IMG/VR virus record: IMGVR_UViG_3300038441_001309
Span: 62,001 to 126,000 of that record
DNA: 64,000 nt
Reading direction: 5' to 3' (one strand)
Source: a virus
The position numbers and the translations under genes are program-made. The notes beneath the pieces were generated by a model. That model was given only the letters and a program-made list of their open reading frames with translations. It was not told where the DNA came from and made no database searches. Positions 51,255-58,865 of this stretch are shown piece by piece (position 1 is the stretch's first letter; the number at the start of each line of letters is the position of its first letter).

Positions 51255-51776
51255 TTACTGAGCAGCATCGAAGCCGTTCAGGTCGGTCACGGTGAAGGTT
51301 TCAGCCAGGGTAGGCTCTGCTTCAGCCGGCAGGGTCAGCTCGATGACCACTTCATCACCGACGTACAGCACGGAGCTGGCCTTCGGAGTCAGGGTGATCA
51401 TACCTGGGGTGGTGTCGTCGGTCGGGGCAGCGTAGTCGCTGGCATCGACTTCGGAAGCCAGGATGCCCAGGGCGGTGATGACCTTGGCCAGGGAGGCAGC
51501 TTGGTCGTCGCCTTCGGCAACTTGAACGGAAGTGACCGGTACAGCTTTGCCGCTGGTCAGGGCCAGACGGGTGTAGCGGAAGGTCACGTCGCCAGCGCCG
51601 TAGCCCTGGCCAACGACAGCCGACAGAACGATGCTGGAGTTCAGCTCGCCTACCGGAGTGATGGCTGCAGGGGCTGCGGCGGTGAACTGATTGGCTGCCA
51701 GCGACTTACCAGGGTTGGCGTCGATGATCAAGTCGATCAGGTTTTCCTGTGCGGTTTTAGCCACATTGATTTGCAT
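51255..51776 (-). CDS. Virion-type paralog 12, single domain, opposite strand
   Basis: 173 aa. ENLIDLIIDANPGKSLAA, GQGYGAGDVTFRYTRLALTS and the end ETFTVTDLNGFDAAQ match the family; the ending is closest to that of the gene at 50470 across the terminator. Ala-rich and with very regular codons, like paralog 1. AAGGAG before ATG 51776. Confidence 0.8.
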   Translation of the reverse strand: MQINVAKTAQENLIDLIIDANPGKSLAANQFTAAAPAAITPVGELNSSIVLSAVVGQGYGAGDVTFRYTRLALTSGKAVPVTSVQVAEGDDQAASLAKVITALGILASEVDASDYAAPTDDTTPGMITLTPKASSVLYVGDEVVIELTLPAEAEPTLAETFTVTDLNGFDAAQ

Positions 51777-51824
51777 GGAACATCTCCTTGGGGTAGGAAT
51801 GCGACAGGGTATCGCATACTATTA

Positions 51825-52331
51825 TCACTGGGCGCCTGGGTACTCTGGCGTTACCAAGTCAACCAACTGATACCCAGAGTTGAAATCAAGGTACAGCAGG
51901 CTGCCAGGCTTACCACTGAGTACGCAGGTAGTGGTGCCCTGACCACTTGGACGGTACTGGGAATCGGCGATGTCGGTCAACATGGCATCAGAGATGAGCA
52001 TCTCGTCTGGGTTGACATTGAAGGCCACGGCCACCTTATTACGGATGGACACCCCGTCTTCACCGTTTTCGATCACGATGAATGCAGGCGGGTTTTGCTT
52101 GACCTGATTGCCAATCATGCGGGAGTAATAGAACTCCTCGGGATCGCCACCGTAGCCTTTGCCAGTCACTGGGTAAACGAGGATGGAGGTGTTCTCCTCA
52201 CTTGGGTGGTCCTGGATTGGTGTGGGGGTGCCAAAGGTCACCTGGTCCACAGTGAGATTCTTGCCGGGGTTACGGCTATTGATGAGGGCGACCAGAACTT
52301 CTGGCCCACTCAGTGTGCGGTCGATGACCAT
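51825..52331 (-). CDS. Virion-type paralog 13, single domain, opposite strand
   Basis: 168 aa. VLVALINSRNPGKNLTVDQV, NTSILVYPVTGKGYGG and YYSRMIGNQV place it in the family; the end (LVDLVTPEYPGAQ) diverges. Start ATG 52331 after AGGAG. The frame continues upstream without stop but through a structured non-coding region. Confidence 0.75.
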   Translation of the reverse strand: MVIDRTLSGPEVLVALINSRNPGKNLTVDQVTFGTPTPIQDHPSEENTSILVYPVTGKGYGGDPEEFYYSRMIGNQVKQNPPAFIVIENGEDGVSIRNKVAVAFNVNPDEMLISDAMLTDIADSQYRPSGQGTTTCVLSGKPGSLLYLDFNSGYQLVDLVTPEYPGAQ

Positions 52332-52376
52332 GTCGTGTCTCCTGTATACAGGTTTATCCTGCATAGCATCTGGCGG

Positions 52377-52404
52377 CATAAGGGTCAGCCCGAAGGCTGA
52401 CCCG
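52377..52404 (-). terminator. UUCG-capped hairpin with TTATGCC
   Basis: Minus strand GGGTCAGCC-TTCG-GGCTGACCC, then TTATGCC. Ends the structured stretch at 52405-52640. Confidence 0.8.
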
Positions 52405-52644
52405 AATACCGGTACACGATGGGGAGTCACCCCACAGAACGCTAAGCGGCAGGGCAAGGGCGGAGCCCAACGTTCTGTAGGCTGCACAACCCAGCGGTCC
52501 ACAGGGGACGGCAGGCATCGCACAACTTGCGGTGGCTAAAAGGACATTTAAAAATCCACCGCCGCACCCATCTTGCCAACAAGGCCTGGCATCCCAGGTC
52601 ACAAGTCGACTCCTCAGGGTAAGGATCTAGCCGCAGCAACGCGT
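52405..52644 (-). ncRNA. Candidate structured non-coding RNA
   Basis: About 240 bases with no supported gene but dense pairing: ACAGAACG (52434-52441)/CGTTCTGT (52471-52478) enclosing an inner GGGC/GCCC stem; GCGGTGG (52529-52535)/CCACCGC (52556-52562); CCTGG/CCAGG (52585-52598); GGGG/CCCC near 52423-52433. It lies on the minus transcript between the macrodomain gene and a strong terminator. Orientation is inferred from that terminator. Confidence 0.45.
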
Positions 52645-53091
52645 CTATATACATAAGGTTACTTCCACATCTTCCTCGCTGAATATAGACTCAATCAGTG
52701 GCTGCACATCCTTTAGGTCCAACCCACCGTTTCCGCAGCCTGGAGGGGGAAGGCCAATATCATCCAAACACAGTCGATGACAATGGGCGAGCAGATCCTT
52801 AAGGCCTGACTCGATCCAATCAAACTCACTATTACGTCGCCAGCGGTCTTTGGTGGGGAACAGGATGATGTATCGCCCATCTGACAGTTGGTAACAGTCC
52901 TCGTTACTGATGTGACCAGGTTTCAACTTGCCGCTCTTGCAACGCCGGAAGTAATCGATGTAAACATTCGGATACAAACGCTTGCAAACTTCAGCGACGC
53001 CCTTGCCCATGAAGCCTTCACAGTTTACGGTTACGACGGTGGCTTGAAAGCTTTGAGCAAAGAGACTTTGATAAGCGACAAGTAAGCCCAT
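52645..53091 (-). CDS. Macrodomain protein (DarG/TARG1-like)
   Basis: 148 aa. VVTVNCEGFMGKGVAEVCKR (res. 19-38) is the ADP-ribose-binding loop of the DarG-type macrodomain (Asn-Cys, then G-x-MGKG). KLKPGHI and, near the end, LPPPGCGNGGLDLKDVQPLIE complete the pattern. DarG removes ADP-ribose from DNA and acts as antitoxin to DarT, a known anti-phage toxin; a phage macrodomain of this type could neutralise it (inference). Length fits a lone macrodomain without the DarT-binding C-terminus. AGGGCG upstream. Confidence 0.85.
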   Translation of the reverse strand: MGLLVAYQSLFAQSFQATVVTVNCEGFMGKGVAEVCKRLYPNVYIDYFRRCKSGKLKPGHISNEDCYQLSDGRYIILFPTKDRWRRNSEFDWIESGLKDLLAHCHRLCLDDIGLPPPGCGNGGLDLKDVQPLIESIFSEEDVEVTLCI

Positions 53092-53093
53092 GA

Positions 53094-53489
53094 TTAACGC
53101 CCTACGATGCGGACAAGGTGTGTGATGGTGTCGGTCATCGCAGCCCTAACCGTGGATAGTGTATTTAGGTACACTATATCTGAACTTCCTCCTTGTTGAA
53201 TGATGGACTGGATATCTCTATCCAACTTCCTAAGGATAGACGGCGCTTGCGCAACATATTTGTCCAAAACAGATTGGGGAATGTCGGTTTCGAACTTACG
53301 GCAAAGGTCGCCCCTTTCCTTAGCTAACTGCGCCATGTACAGCGCGGTGCTATGCTTTTCCGACAGCATAGCTTCGAGGCCACGAAAGTCCTGCCAGTAG
53401 GAAGCGCAGGCTGGGCCCCTGCCATCCAACACGTAGCGAGACTGAGTCGAGGACTCGATACGTTCAACCAATGCCAATGCCATGGCCAA
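53094..53489 (-). CDS. Small helical hypothetical protein
   Basis: 131 aa, nearly all helix, with three Cys. Not recognised. GGAG upstream of ATG 53489; stop is 2 nt before the macrodomain gene, so the two are co-translated and may work together. Confidence 0.75.
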   Translation of the reverse strand: MAMALALVERIESSTQSRYVLDGRGPACASYWQDFRGLEAMLSEKHSTALYMAQLAKERGDLCRKFETDIPQSVLDKYVAQAPSILRKLDRDIQSIIQQGGSSDIVYLNTLSTVRAAMTDTITHLVRIVGR

Positions 53490-53587
53490 ACTCCGTACAT
53501 AAGGGGTTGACGAGGTACTTCATAAGTTAACCCATGTAAAACTGGCATCAATGAGCCACCACGCAACAAAAAAAAACAGCATACGAT
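53490..53587. other. Intergenic leader
   Basis: About 100 bases upstream of the macrodomain operon; holds CATAA motifs at 53498 and 53522 (TTATG on minus) and an A9 run (53569-53577). No gene seen. Confidence 0.4.
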
Positions 53588-53618
53588 CCTCCTCTCCCAA
53601 ACGGGAGGGGAGGTTATG
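53579..53618. terminator. Bidirectional hairpin with CATA/TATG flanks
   Basis: CCTCCTCTCCC (53588-53598) and GGGAGGGGAGG (53603-53613), loop AAAC; CATA to the left, TTATGC to the right. Confidence 0.75.
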
Positions 53619-54120
53619 CGGGCTCTAACACGGGTCTTTTCCGATTGAGATGATTCTTCCAGTAGTCTCGCCTGACCTTGCCCCTGCCCGGGATGTAGTC
53701 TTGGCGGATATCAATATCCAGACCAATCACGTCTTGTTCGAATCGGTGACGGTCTGGACCTACTGAGGCAATGCGCAATCGCTTGAACAACCTTTCCACA
53801 TTGTGATCTCGGATGAGGATGAGTTCACCCTCAACCACCATGTACCACACTTGATGGCGATCAGCATTCAGCGTGTCAACCATCTGCGGGCTGAAGTGGA
53901 AGCATGGTAGCTTCAACCGCATCCCTTCTTCCTCTACGTCGATGTCCTTACGGTCAACCAAGTAGAGGTGTGTGCTGGAATCCAGATGAATTGAAACAAA
54001 AAATAAACTGGACAGACAACCCACTGACTCCCAACGCTTGAGAGTCAGTGAGCGTCCATTCCATTTAAGGCCATAGTGGTTGGCAATGACGGAGGACGCA
54101 GTTTCGATGTGTTTCTTCAT
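53614..54120 (-). CDS. Hypothetical protein
   Basis: 168 aa with a beta-rich core (YMVVEGELILIRDHN) and a very basic C-terminus (GRGKVRRDYWKNHLNRKR). Not recognised. GAGGAGG before ATG 54120. Confidence 0.75.
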   Translation of the reverse strand: MKKHIETASSVIANHYGLKWNGRSLTLKRWESVGCLSSLFFVSIHLDSSTHLYLVDRKDIDVEEEGMRLKLPCFHFSPQMVDTLNADRHQVWYMVVEGELILIRDHNVERLFKRLRIASVGPDRHRFEQDVIGLDIDIRQDYIPGRGKVRRDYWKNHLNRKRPVLEPA

Positions 54121-54137
54121 ACGTCCTCCTCATTGGG

Positions 54138-54482
54138 TTAGTGGGTTTCGATGTGGGGGTTGGCCATCAGGTACGCACACGCGGTGTCGGGATCGATGAC
54201 ACGAGTAAACGAAAGGCCATTGCAAGCCAGGGTGACGCGATGGGTGTCACGCTCGTAAGCTGCATGGAACTCGGCAGCATCGAGCAGGTGAATAACCGCA
54301 TCGGCAGCGGGGTGATCTTCCTGGGTGAGCAGCATGGCGAGGTAGTACATCAGCCCCTCATGCTCTTTCTCTACGACAGGCCCGTTTTGACTGACATCTG
54401 CATGCCAGCTACGAGCCATACCCAGAAGACCAGTGGTGCAGGCATGACCATCTACGATCACGTTTTCAGTAGCTGATTCCAT
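54138..54482 (-). CDS. Hypothetical protein
   Basis: 114 aa. Contains DAVIHLLDAAEFHAAYERDTHRVTLACNG; not recognised. Start ATG 54482, preceded by a stem-loop that shows TAAGGA in its loop (54489-54502). Confidence 0.75.
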   Translation of the reverse strand: MESATENVIVDGHACTTGLLGMARSWHADVSQNGPVVEKEHEGLMYYLAMLLTQEDHPAADAVIHLLDAAEFHAAYERDTHRVTLACNGLSFTRVIDPDTACAYLMANPHIETH

Positions 54483-54488
54483 TTCTTC

Positions 54489-54502
54489 GTCCTCCTTAGG
54501 AC
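54489..54502 (-). promoter_or_regulatory. Shine-Dalgarno displayed in a stem-loop
   Basis: Minus strand GTCC-TAAGGA-GGAC: 4-bp stem, 6-nt loop carrying the ribosome site, 6 nt before the ATG. Confidence 0.5.
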
Positions 54503-54526
54503 ATGGGAATATGGTCGCCTTAAGAT

Positions 54527-54883
54527 TTAGGCGACTTGTGCTTCTTCACGGCCACAGAGATTGGCCAGGACCTTCAGCTTGCGGCGCACCCATGCATCGG
54601 GTGGCGCTTGCTTGCCGAGGCGTTCCGCTGCTTGCTTGCGCTCGCGCTCTGTGCGGAAGAGGTAGGGTAGTGGGTAGAACATGAGTTTGTCCTCCCCATT
54701 CGGCCCGTGGAGCGTGTGAGATACCAGCAGCGGCCCCACCAAGTCCGCGTACTTCGAACCGTAGTCCAGCACGTACTTGAGCTTGGCCAGCCACTTCGGA
54801 TCATCATCCACAGGGATGTGACGCATAGTGGCTTTGGGATCGTCGTTCTTGATGAAAACAATTGCTTGGCTTGGGTTTACCAT
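54527..54883 (-). CDS. Hypothetical protein
   Basis: 118 aa. Basic C-terminal helices (RTERERKQAAERLGKQ, WVRRKLKVLANLCG). Not recognised. Start ATG 54883 after GGAGG, 1 nt after the stop of the small membrane protein gene. Confidence 0.75.
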   Translation of the reverse strand: MVNPSQAIVFIKNDDPKATMRHIPVDDDPKWLAKLKYVLDYGSKYADLVGPLLVSHTLHGPNGEDKLMFYPLPYLFRTERERKQAAERLGKQAPPDAWVRRKLKVLANLCGREEAQVA

Positions 54884-54884
54884 G

Positions 54885-55052
54885 TCAACCTCCGGTCTCA
54901 TGGATGTTTACTTTGAACAGTAGCTGGGATACTACACCAGCTACGATGGTAACTACAGACGCAGCGATCAGGATGAGGATCGTGCGCGGGCCACCGAGCA
55001 TGAGCACAGTGGCGAAGAAGATCAGGCTTGCCTTAGACAATAAGAATCGCAT
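54885..55052 (-). CDS. 55-aa membrane protein
   Basis: 55 aa: MRFLLSKASLIFFATVLM, then a second hydrophobic stretch (ILILIAASVVTIVAGVVS), so probably two membrane helices with a Gly-Pro-Arg turn between. GGAGG lies 6 nt before ATG 55052, and the TGA is 1 nt before the next start. The coding frame and coupling make it credible despite its size. Function unknown; small phage membrane proteins often interfere with superinfection or the envelope. Confidence 0.7.
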   Translation of the reverse strand: MRFLLSKASLIFFATVLMLGGPRTILILIAASVVTIVAGVVSQLLFKVNIHETGG

Positions 55053-55066
55053 TGTAGCCTCCATGG

Positions 55067-55450
55067 CTATCCAGCTGTTAAAGGCGCCTGTGCAAGTTTC
55101 TGCAGGGTGTGCCCGACATTGTCATTGCCCCAAAGACCCAGTAGACATTCCAACTGGTCTTCAGGAACATTCCCTTTGCCCCACAGTCTTTCGAGCATGG
55201 GGGTGGTACGCAGGATAACCGTGCGTGCTGAGCGATCAACCTCTTCCAGTAAGACATTGCCGAATGGCGTCACGATGACGATCATGCGGCTACCCGATGG
55301 GGCGAGTGTGTAGATCACGTCGCCCGATTGAGTGTGTTCGATCTGGTCATTGATCAAGCCTTTCCAGCCCCCCGTTGGAGTGAACCAGTGATCCTGGTGT
55401 TCCATTTTGCGGGTGGAAGACAGGCTAATCATTACGTCAAACAGATCCAT
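55067..55450 (-). CDS. Hypothetical protein
   Basis: 127 aa, beta-rich (SRMIVIVTPFGNVLLEEVD). Not recognised. Start ATG 55450 after AGGAG; the frame to 55501 would overlap the upstream gene. Confidence 0.75.
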   Translation of the reverse strand: MDLFDVMISLSSTRKMEHQDHWFTPTGGWKGLINDQIEHTQSGDVIYTLAPSGSRMIVIVTPFGNVLLEEVDRSARTVILRTTPMLERLWGKGNVPEDQLECLLGLWGNDNVGHTLQKLAQAPLTAG

Positions 55451-55472
55451 GGTATTTCTCCTGCGGGTATGG

Positions 55473-55658
55473 TTAGAAGGCGACGACTTGAGCACGAGCA
55501 CCGGCGTAGGTGATCATCGACTGACCCATGGGGGTAATACGATGACCAGTAGCCACTTCCTCTTGTGCTTGTGCTTTAGGCTCCTGCATCAGCGAGGAGT
55601 TCAAAACAACAGTCATGCCAACAACAATACCGAAAGCCAGGATAGCAAAATTCTTCAC
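55473..55658 (-). CDS. 61-aa exported protein
   Basis: 61 aa beginning MKNFAILAFGIVVGMTVVL, a signal peptide or anchor, then Gln/Glu-rich and Ala-rich residues. No lipobox Cys. GTG start 55658, with the stem-loop-borne Shine-Dalgarno at 55664-55677. Confidence 0.7.
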   Translation of the reverse strand: MKNFAILAFGIVVGMTVVLNSSLMQEPKAQAQEEVATGHRITPMGQSMITYAGARAQVVAF

Positions 55659-55663
55659 AGCGT

Positions 55664-55677
55664 GTCCTCCTTAGGAC
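55664..55677 (-). promoter_or_regulatory. Shine-Dalgarno displayed in a stem-loop
   Basis: Minus strand GTCC-TAAGGA-GGAC, same form as at 54489, 5 nt before the GTG. Confidence 0.5.
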
Positions 55678-55687
55678 GTGGGTATAA

Positions 55688-56443
55688 TTAACGATTGAAC
55701 AGCGATTTGAAGAAACGACCTACGCGGCTTTCTGCCACGCGTTCCATGAGGACTTCGCAACGGTAACCCATGCGGGCCCAGAAGCTGACCTTGCGAGGTA
55801 CATAGCCAGGCATCCGAATCTTGGTGTGGAAGTATTCGGAATCCTTCAACGGAGCCTTGTTCATGATCAAGGCCTTTGTCGCACTGATCGACTCTTGGTT
55901 GGCGTGAGCCCCAATGGTTGCCAACGCCTCCGGGCTGAGCGTGAGTGCCTCCAGCGGGTAGTTGGAGTTGTACTCGGTCTCACCGTGCATGCGTGCTGGG
56001 CTAATGCGACCCATCCCCGTTTGGGAGTGCTTGGGTTGGCTGGCGTAAGCAGGGTCAGTGATACGACGGCCACCCGTTAGTGGGGTGACTGGCCCACGAC
56101 GACGCTCTACCGAAGCACGGCGCATGCCTTCGAGCAGCTCTGTGCTACCCACCATGATGTCCAGCATGCCGACGTATTCGGACGACTGGTCCAACTTGAC
56201 GCCAACCACAGACCGGACGATGTCGCCATTCGGATTGAGAATGAGCGGCCGCATGTCCATGTCGATGCCTGGGTTGGTAACAGGACAGATGTACTCTGCC
56301 CCGCGATGACGAATGACGCTCACCCGTTTACAGACGGTGGTCTCGCCATCCATGTAAGTCCCCGTGCGCATTTGCAACAGCAACAGAATGTTGCGGTTCT
56401 CTGGCGTCATGGATTCAATCATTGCGCGTTTTGCTTTGGACAT
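55688..56443 (-). CDS. Hypothetical protein
   Basis: 251 aa. Basic N-terminus, a beta-rich middle (VCKRVSVIRHRGAEYICP), Arg-rich linker (ASVERRRGPVTPLTGGRR) and a basic amphipathic end (VGRFFKSLFNR) that could touch membrane. Not recognised. Confidence 0.75.
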   Translation of the reverse strand: MSKAKRAMIESMTPENRNILLLLQMRTGTYMDGETTVCKRVSVIRHRGAEYICPVTNPGIDMDMRPLILNPNGDIVRSVVGVKLDQSSEYVGMLDIMVGSTELLEGMRRASVERRRGPVTPLTGGRRITDPAYASQPKHSQTGMGRISPARMHGETEYNSNYPLEALTLSPEALATIGAHANQESISATKALIMNKAPLKDSEYFHTKIRMPGYVPRKVSFWARMGYRCEVLMERVAESRVGRFFKSLFNR

Positions 56444-56445
56444 CT

Positions 56446-56461
56446 GATCCTCCTTAGGATC
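56446..56461 (-). promoter_or_regulatory. Shine-Dalgarno stem-loop, covarying form
   Basis: Minus strand GATCC-TAAGGA-GGATC: 5-bp stem differing from the GTCC/GGAC version on both sides. The TAA in the loop is also the stop codon of the upstream gene. Confidence 0.55.
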
Positions 56462-56813
56462 TGGGAATTACTAGCTTTTTGGATAATTCATAAAGCCAAT
56501 GGATTTCAATAATCCCGTATGGCCTGAATGGTTGTGGAAACTCCAGCTGATAAAGGCGTTCCTGCTCAAGGAACGCCTCCTCAACAGATACGTCGGCACC
56601 GGTTGGCAATCGCTCAACCAATGCATACATCTCCATGGACTTGATCTGGGTCCTGGCTACGCAGGTCCGATGCTTGGCACGCCACACTGCAACGAAGGCC
56701 TTGGCCAATCGAGCATTGTGTTCGAGATCGTCGTCGAGGCTGCGCAGTCTGAGCATTCCGGTTTGAATACCATCAAAGATGATGAACCGAGCTTCCTTTA
56801 CCTCGCGGTTCAT
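56454..56813 (-). CDS. Hypothetical protein
   Basis: 119 aa, helical, not recognised; contains FVAVWRAKHRTCVARTQI. ATGA overlap with the preceding gene; its stop lies inside the ribosome-site loop of the next gene. Confidence 0.75.
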   Translation of the reverse strand: MNREVKEARFIIFDGIQTGMLRLRSLDDDLEHNARLAKAFVAVWRAKHRTCVARTQIKSMEMYALVERLPTGADVSVEEAFLEQERLYQLEFPQPFRPYGIIEIHWLYELSKKLVIPRS

Positions 56814-57715
56814 TCGTCTTTGTCACTGATTGGGGTGACGAGGACGAGTCGATTAGTACGCAGTTCTGGGTTACGACCCAACTGCACTTTCTCCAACAGG
56901 CCGCTGGCATGGGTATCGGTTGGACGAGGTGGGTTGATGTCGAACATGCAGATGCCGTCGCTGTCTGGATACTCGAAGTCCACACCACCACGCGGATTAA
57001 CCGAAACCCCACCAGTCTCTTGCAGCCATTGGTCACGAGTCTCGTAGGGGTAGTAGCCGGCATTGCGGGTCAGGTACTCCTTGACCACCTTGGCATCGCG
57101 AGCCTTCCCCTCTGGAGTGCCATCCAGCTCCAGCTTGATCTCACCACGGGCCAGTGCCAGCATCAGGCGATTGGTAACCTTGTCTTCGAAGGTCGGCGCA
57201 GGCTTCTGCATCTCTGGCATCCGACGGACGTTATCCAGATTCAGTAGAGGCTCTTCTTCCGCCCTTTGCAGGAGTTCCCCCGTCACGTAGGAATGCTGGA
57301 CAGGCTTGGCGAATATATCCGCATTCAGTTCGCTGACATCCCATGGGAGGCCAGTCGGGTTGAGCACCTGCAGCACCTGGCCCAGGAGCTTGTCGTAATC
57401 ACCGCCAGATAGTGCGCGAGTATCGAAGTTCTCACTGATGTAAGCCTTGGCCTCGGTGACCTGCTTTTCGTTGTACCGCTTAGGTACTTGGTTGAGCACC
57501 TCTTCGGGGAAAGGTTTGTAGTCCGCTGGCGGGGTGTGCATGTTCAGCGGTACGCCTCCCTTAAGCTCGATGACACGCGGAGCCCTACGCAGTTCAAGCA
57601 CCTGCTTAACTGCCTTGGCGAAGCCCTCTTCGCTCATGGGACCGCATTCATTGCGAACCCAGGCTTTGGCCGACTCGATGTCTTGTGGTTCGAATTGCTT
57701 TTCCAGATCTTTCAT
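56810..57715 (-). CDS. Hypothetical protein, 301 aa
   Basis: 301 aa. Two similar helical blocks at the start (FEPQDIESAKAWVRNECG and EKQVTEAKAYISENFDT, each followed by a Leu-rich VKQVLEL/LGQVLQVL) suggest an internal duplication. The rest is Pro-rich and unrecognised. Preceded by a stem-loop ribosome site. Confidence 0.75.
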   Translation of the reverse strand: MKDLEKQFEPQDIESAKAWVRNECGPMSEEGFAKAVKQVLELRRAPRVIELKGGVPLNMHTPPADYKPFPEEVLNQVPKRYNEKQVTEAKAYISENFDTRALSGGDYDKLLGQVLQVLNPTGLPWDVSELNADIFAKPVQHSYVTGELLQRAEEEPLLNLDNVRRMPEMQKPAPTFEDKVTNRLMLALARGEIKLELDGTPEGKARDAKVVKEYLTRNAGYYPYETRDQWLQETGGVSVNPRGGVDFEYPDSDGICMFDINPPRPTDTHASGLLEKVQLGRNPELRTNRLVLVTPISDKDE

Positions 57716-57717
57716 AA

Positions 57718-57731
57718 GTCCTCCCTAGGAC
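57718..57731 (-). promoter_or_regulatory. Shine-Dalgarno displayed in a stem-loop
   Basis: Minus strand GTCC-TAGGGA-GGAC; loop differs by one base from the other copies. Confidence 0.5.
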
Positions 57732-57770
57732 GTGGGTATCAAACTTTTATACACACTCCCCATGAATGTG

Positions 57771-57798
57771 CATAAGAGTGGGCCCTCGTTAGAAGGCC
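57771..57798 (-). terminator. Hairpin followed by TTATGC (minus)
   Basis: GGGCC (57780-57784) with GGCCC (57794-57798); on the minus strand CTCTTATGCAC follows. Confidence 0.55.
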
Positions 57799-57805
57799 CT
57801 GGGTG

Positions 57806-58315
57806 TTACGCGGCTGCCGCTGGTGCAGTGCCGGCTGGAGCAGTCTGGTTCACTGCAGCTTCAGCCGCAGTAGAGACCGCTGCCGCTGCCTCGTCTTTCG
57901 GTACCAACACCACCGGCGGCTCGTAGATTGGAGGTTCGGTGCGCACAGCTTCGTTGACCTTGTCCTGAGTGGTCATGAACATGGCCAGGTGACCATTACC
58001 TTCGGTGACCACCGACTCGAACCACTGGTGGCCAATCGATTTGGCCTTGCCGACAGCTTTCATGGTCACCACCAGCTTGCCTTCACGCAGAACGATTGGA
58101 GTCAGCTCGAACTCCATGTCGTTGAAGCATGGCACCACATACTGCTCGGCGCTGTCGACAAACAGCAGGCCGACGCCCAGCAGCTGATGCTTCTTGTTGG
58201 AGGCACCTTCGCGCTCGATACGAGCCTGATAGTCGCAGGCCTGCAGGGCTTCCAGAACCGCATCTACGTTGTGGTTCCAGTTGTTGTGGTTGTTGCCGAA
58301 GATTGCGTTCATCAT
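57806..58315 (-). CDS. Hypothetical protein with Ala/Pro-rich tail
   Basis: 169 aa. Begins with an Asn/His-rich stretch (FGNNHNNWNHN), then a beta-rich core, then Pro/Glu and Ala-rich tail (APAGTAPAAAA). Not recognised. AGGAG upstream of ATG 58315 (ATG 58312 also possible). Confidence 0.75.
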   Translation of the reverse strand: MMNAIFGNNHNNWNHNVDAVLEALQACDYQARIEREGASNKKHQLLGVGLLFVDSAEQYVVPCFNDMEFELTPIVLREGKLVVTMKAVGKAKSIGHQWFESVVTEGNGHLAMFMTTQDKVNEAVRTEPPIYEPPVVLVPKDEAAAAVSTAAEAAVNQTAPAGTAPAAAA

Positions 58316-58333
58316 GATGTATCTCCTAATGCG

Positions 58334-58374
58334 GGCATAAGTTGGAGCCCCCTCATGGAGGCCCCGGAGGAAAG
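58334..58374 (-). terminator. GC hairpin with TTATGCC (minus)
   Basis: GGGGCCTCC...GGGGGCTCC can fold with a small loop on the minus strand, followed by AACTTATGCCCGC and then the next gene. Confidence 0.5.
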
Positions 58375-58379
58375 GTGGA

Positions 58380-58796
58380 TTAAGCGGTAGTGCCTTCGCG
58401 CCAGTGAACCATCTGTGCTTCACGGATACGTTTGATCAGCACAACAGACAGACACAGGCCAGTGAAGAACGCGAACCACCAGCCAAGCAGCGCCAGCGAG
58501 AACAGTGCCGAGATGTTCATCAGGCACATGAAAGCACGAATCCGATAAGCGTGCTTATGAGCCCACAGGGATTTGTGCAGGTCGTGTAGATACTTGCGCA
58601 GCTCCATCGGATTCTTGCGCATCCGCCACTCGGTATACACGATCATTACAATGCTCATCAGGCAGAGGATGTTTGTTGCCGATTGACCGACCCACTTGTA
58701 GATGCCCAGAGTCACCCAGACGCAGCCAACTGCCAGCAGGGCAATTGCAGTGAAGCCGACGATCAGTTCTTTAGTATCGAAATCTTTCATAGCCAT
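58380..58796 (-). CDS. Polytopic membrane protein
   Basis: 138 aa with about four membrane helices (near res. 11-33, 40-55, 87-105 and 106-122), a basic central loop (WRMRKNPMELRKYLHDLHK) and a charged end. Function unknown. Preceded by a small stem-loop holding its ribosome site (58803-58815). Confidence 0.75.
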   Translation of the reverse strand: MAMKDFDTKELIVGFTAIALLAVGCVWVTLGIYKWVGQSATNILCLMSIVMIVYTEWRMRKNPMELRKYLHDLHKSLWAHKHAYRIRAFMCLMNISALFSLALLGWWFAFFTGLCLSVVLIKRIREAQMVHWREGTTA

Positions 58797-58802
58797 TGCA
58801 GT

Positions 58803-58815
58803 GTTCTCCTAGAAC
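58803..58815 (-). promoter_or_regulatory. Shine-Dalgarno stem-loop, covarying form
   Basis: Minus strand GTTC-TAGGA-GAAC: the stem differs from GTCC/GGAC on both sides and stays paired. Confidence 0.5.
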
Positions 58816-58865
58816 TTGAAATTGACCTAGCCCACCACCATTGGCAGGCTAGGGTGTTGCGGGTA

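Noticed and set aside
52354-52654. Cys/Trp-rich open frames over the structured stretch, and the upstream extension of the gene at 51825
   Set aside because: They run through perfect stem-loops and a terminator, and no start has a ribosome site; a non-coding reading fits better.
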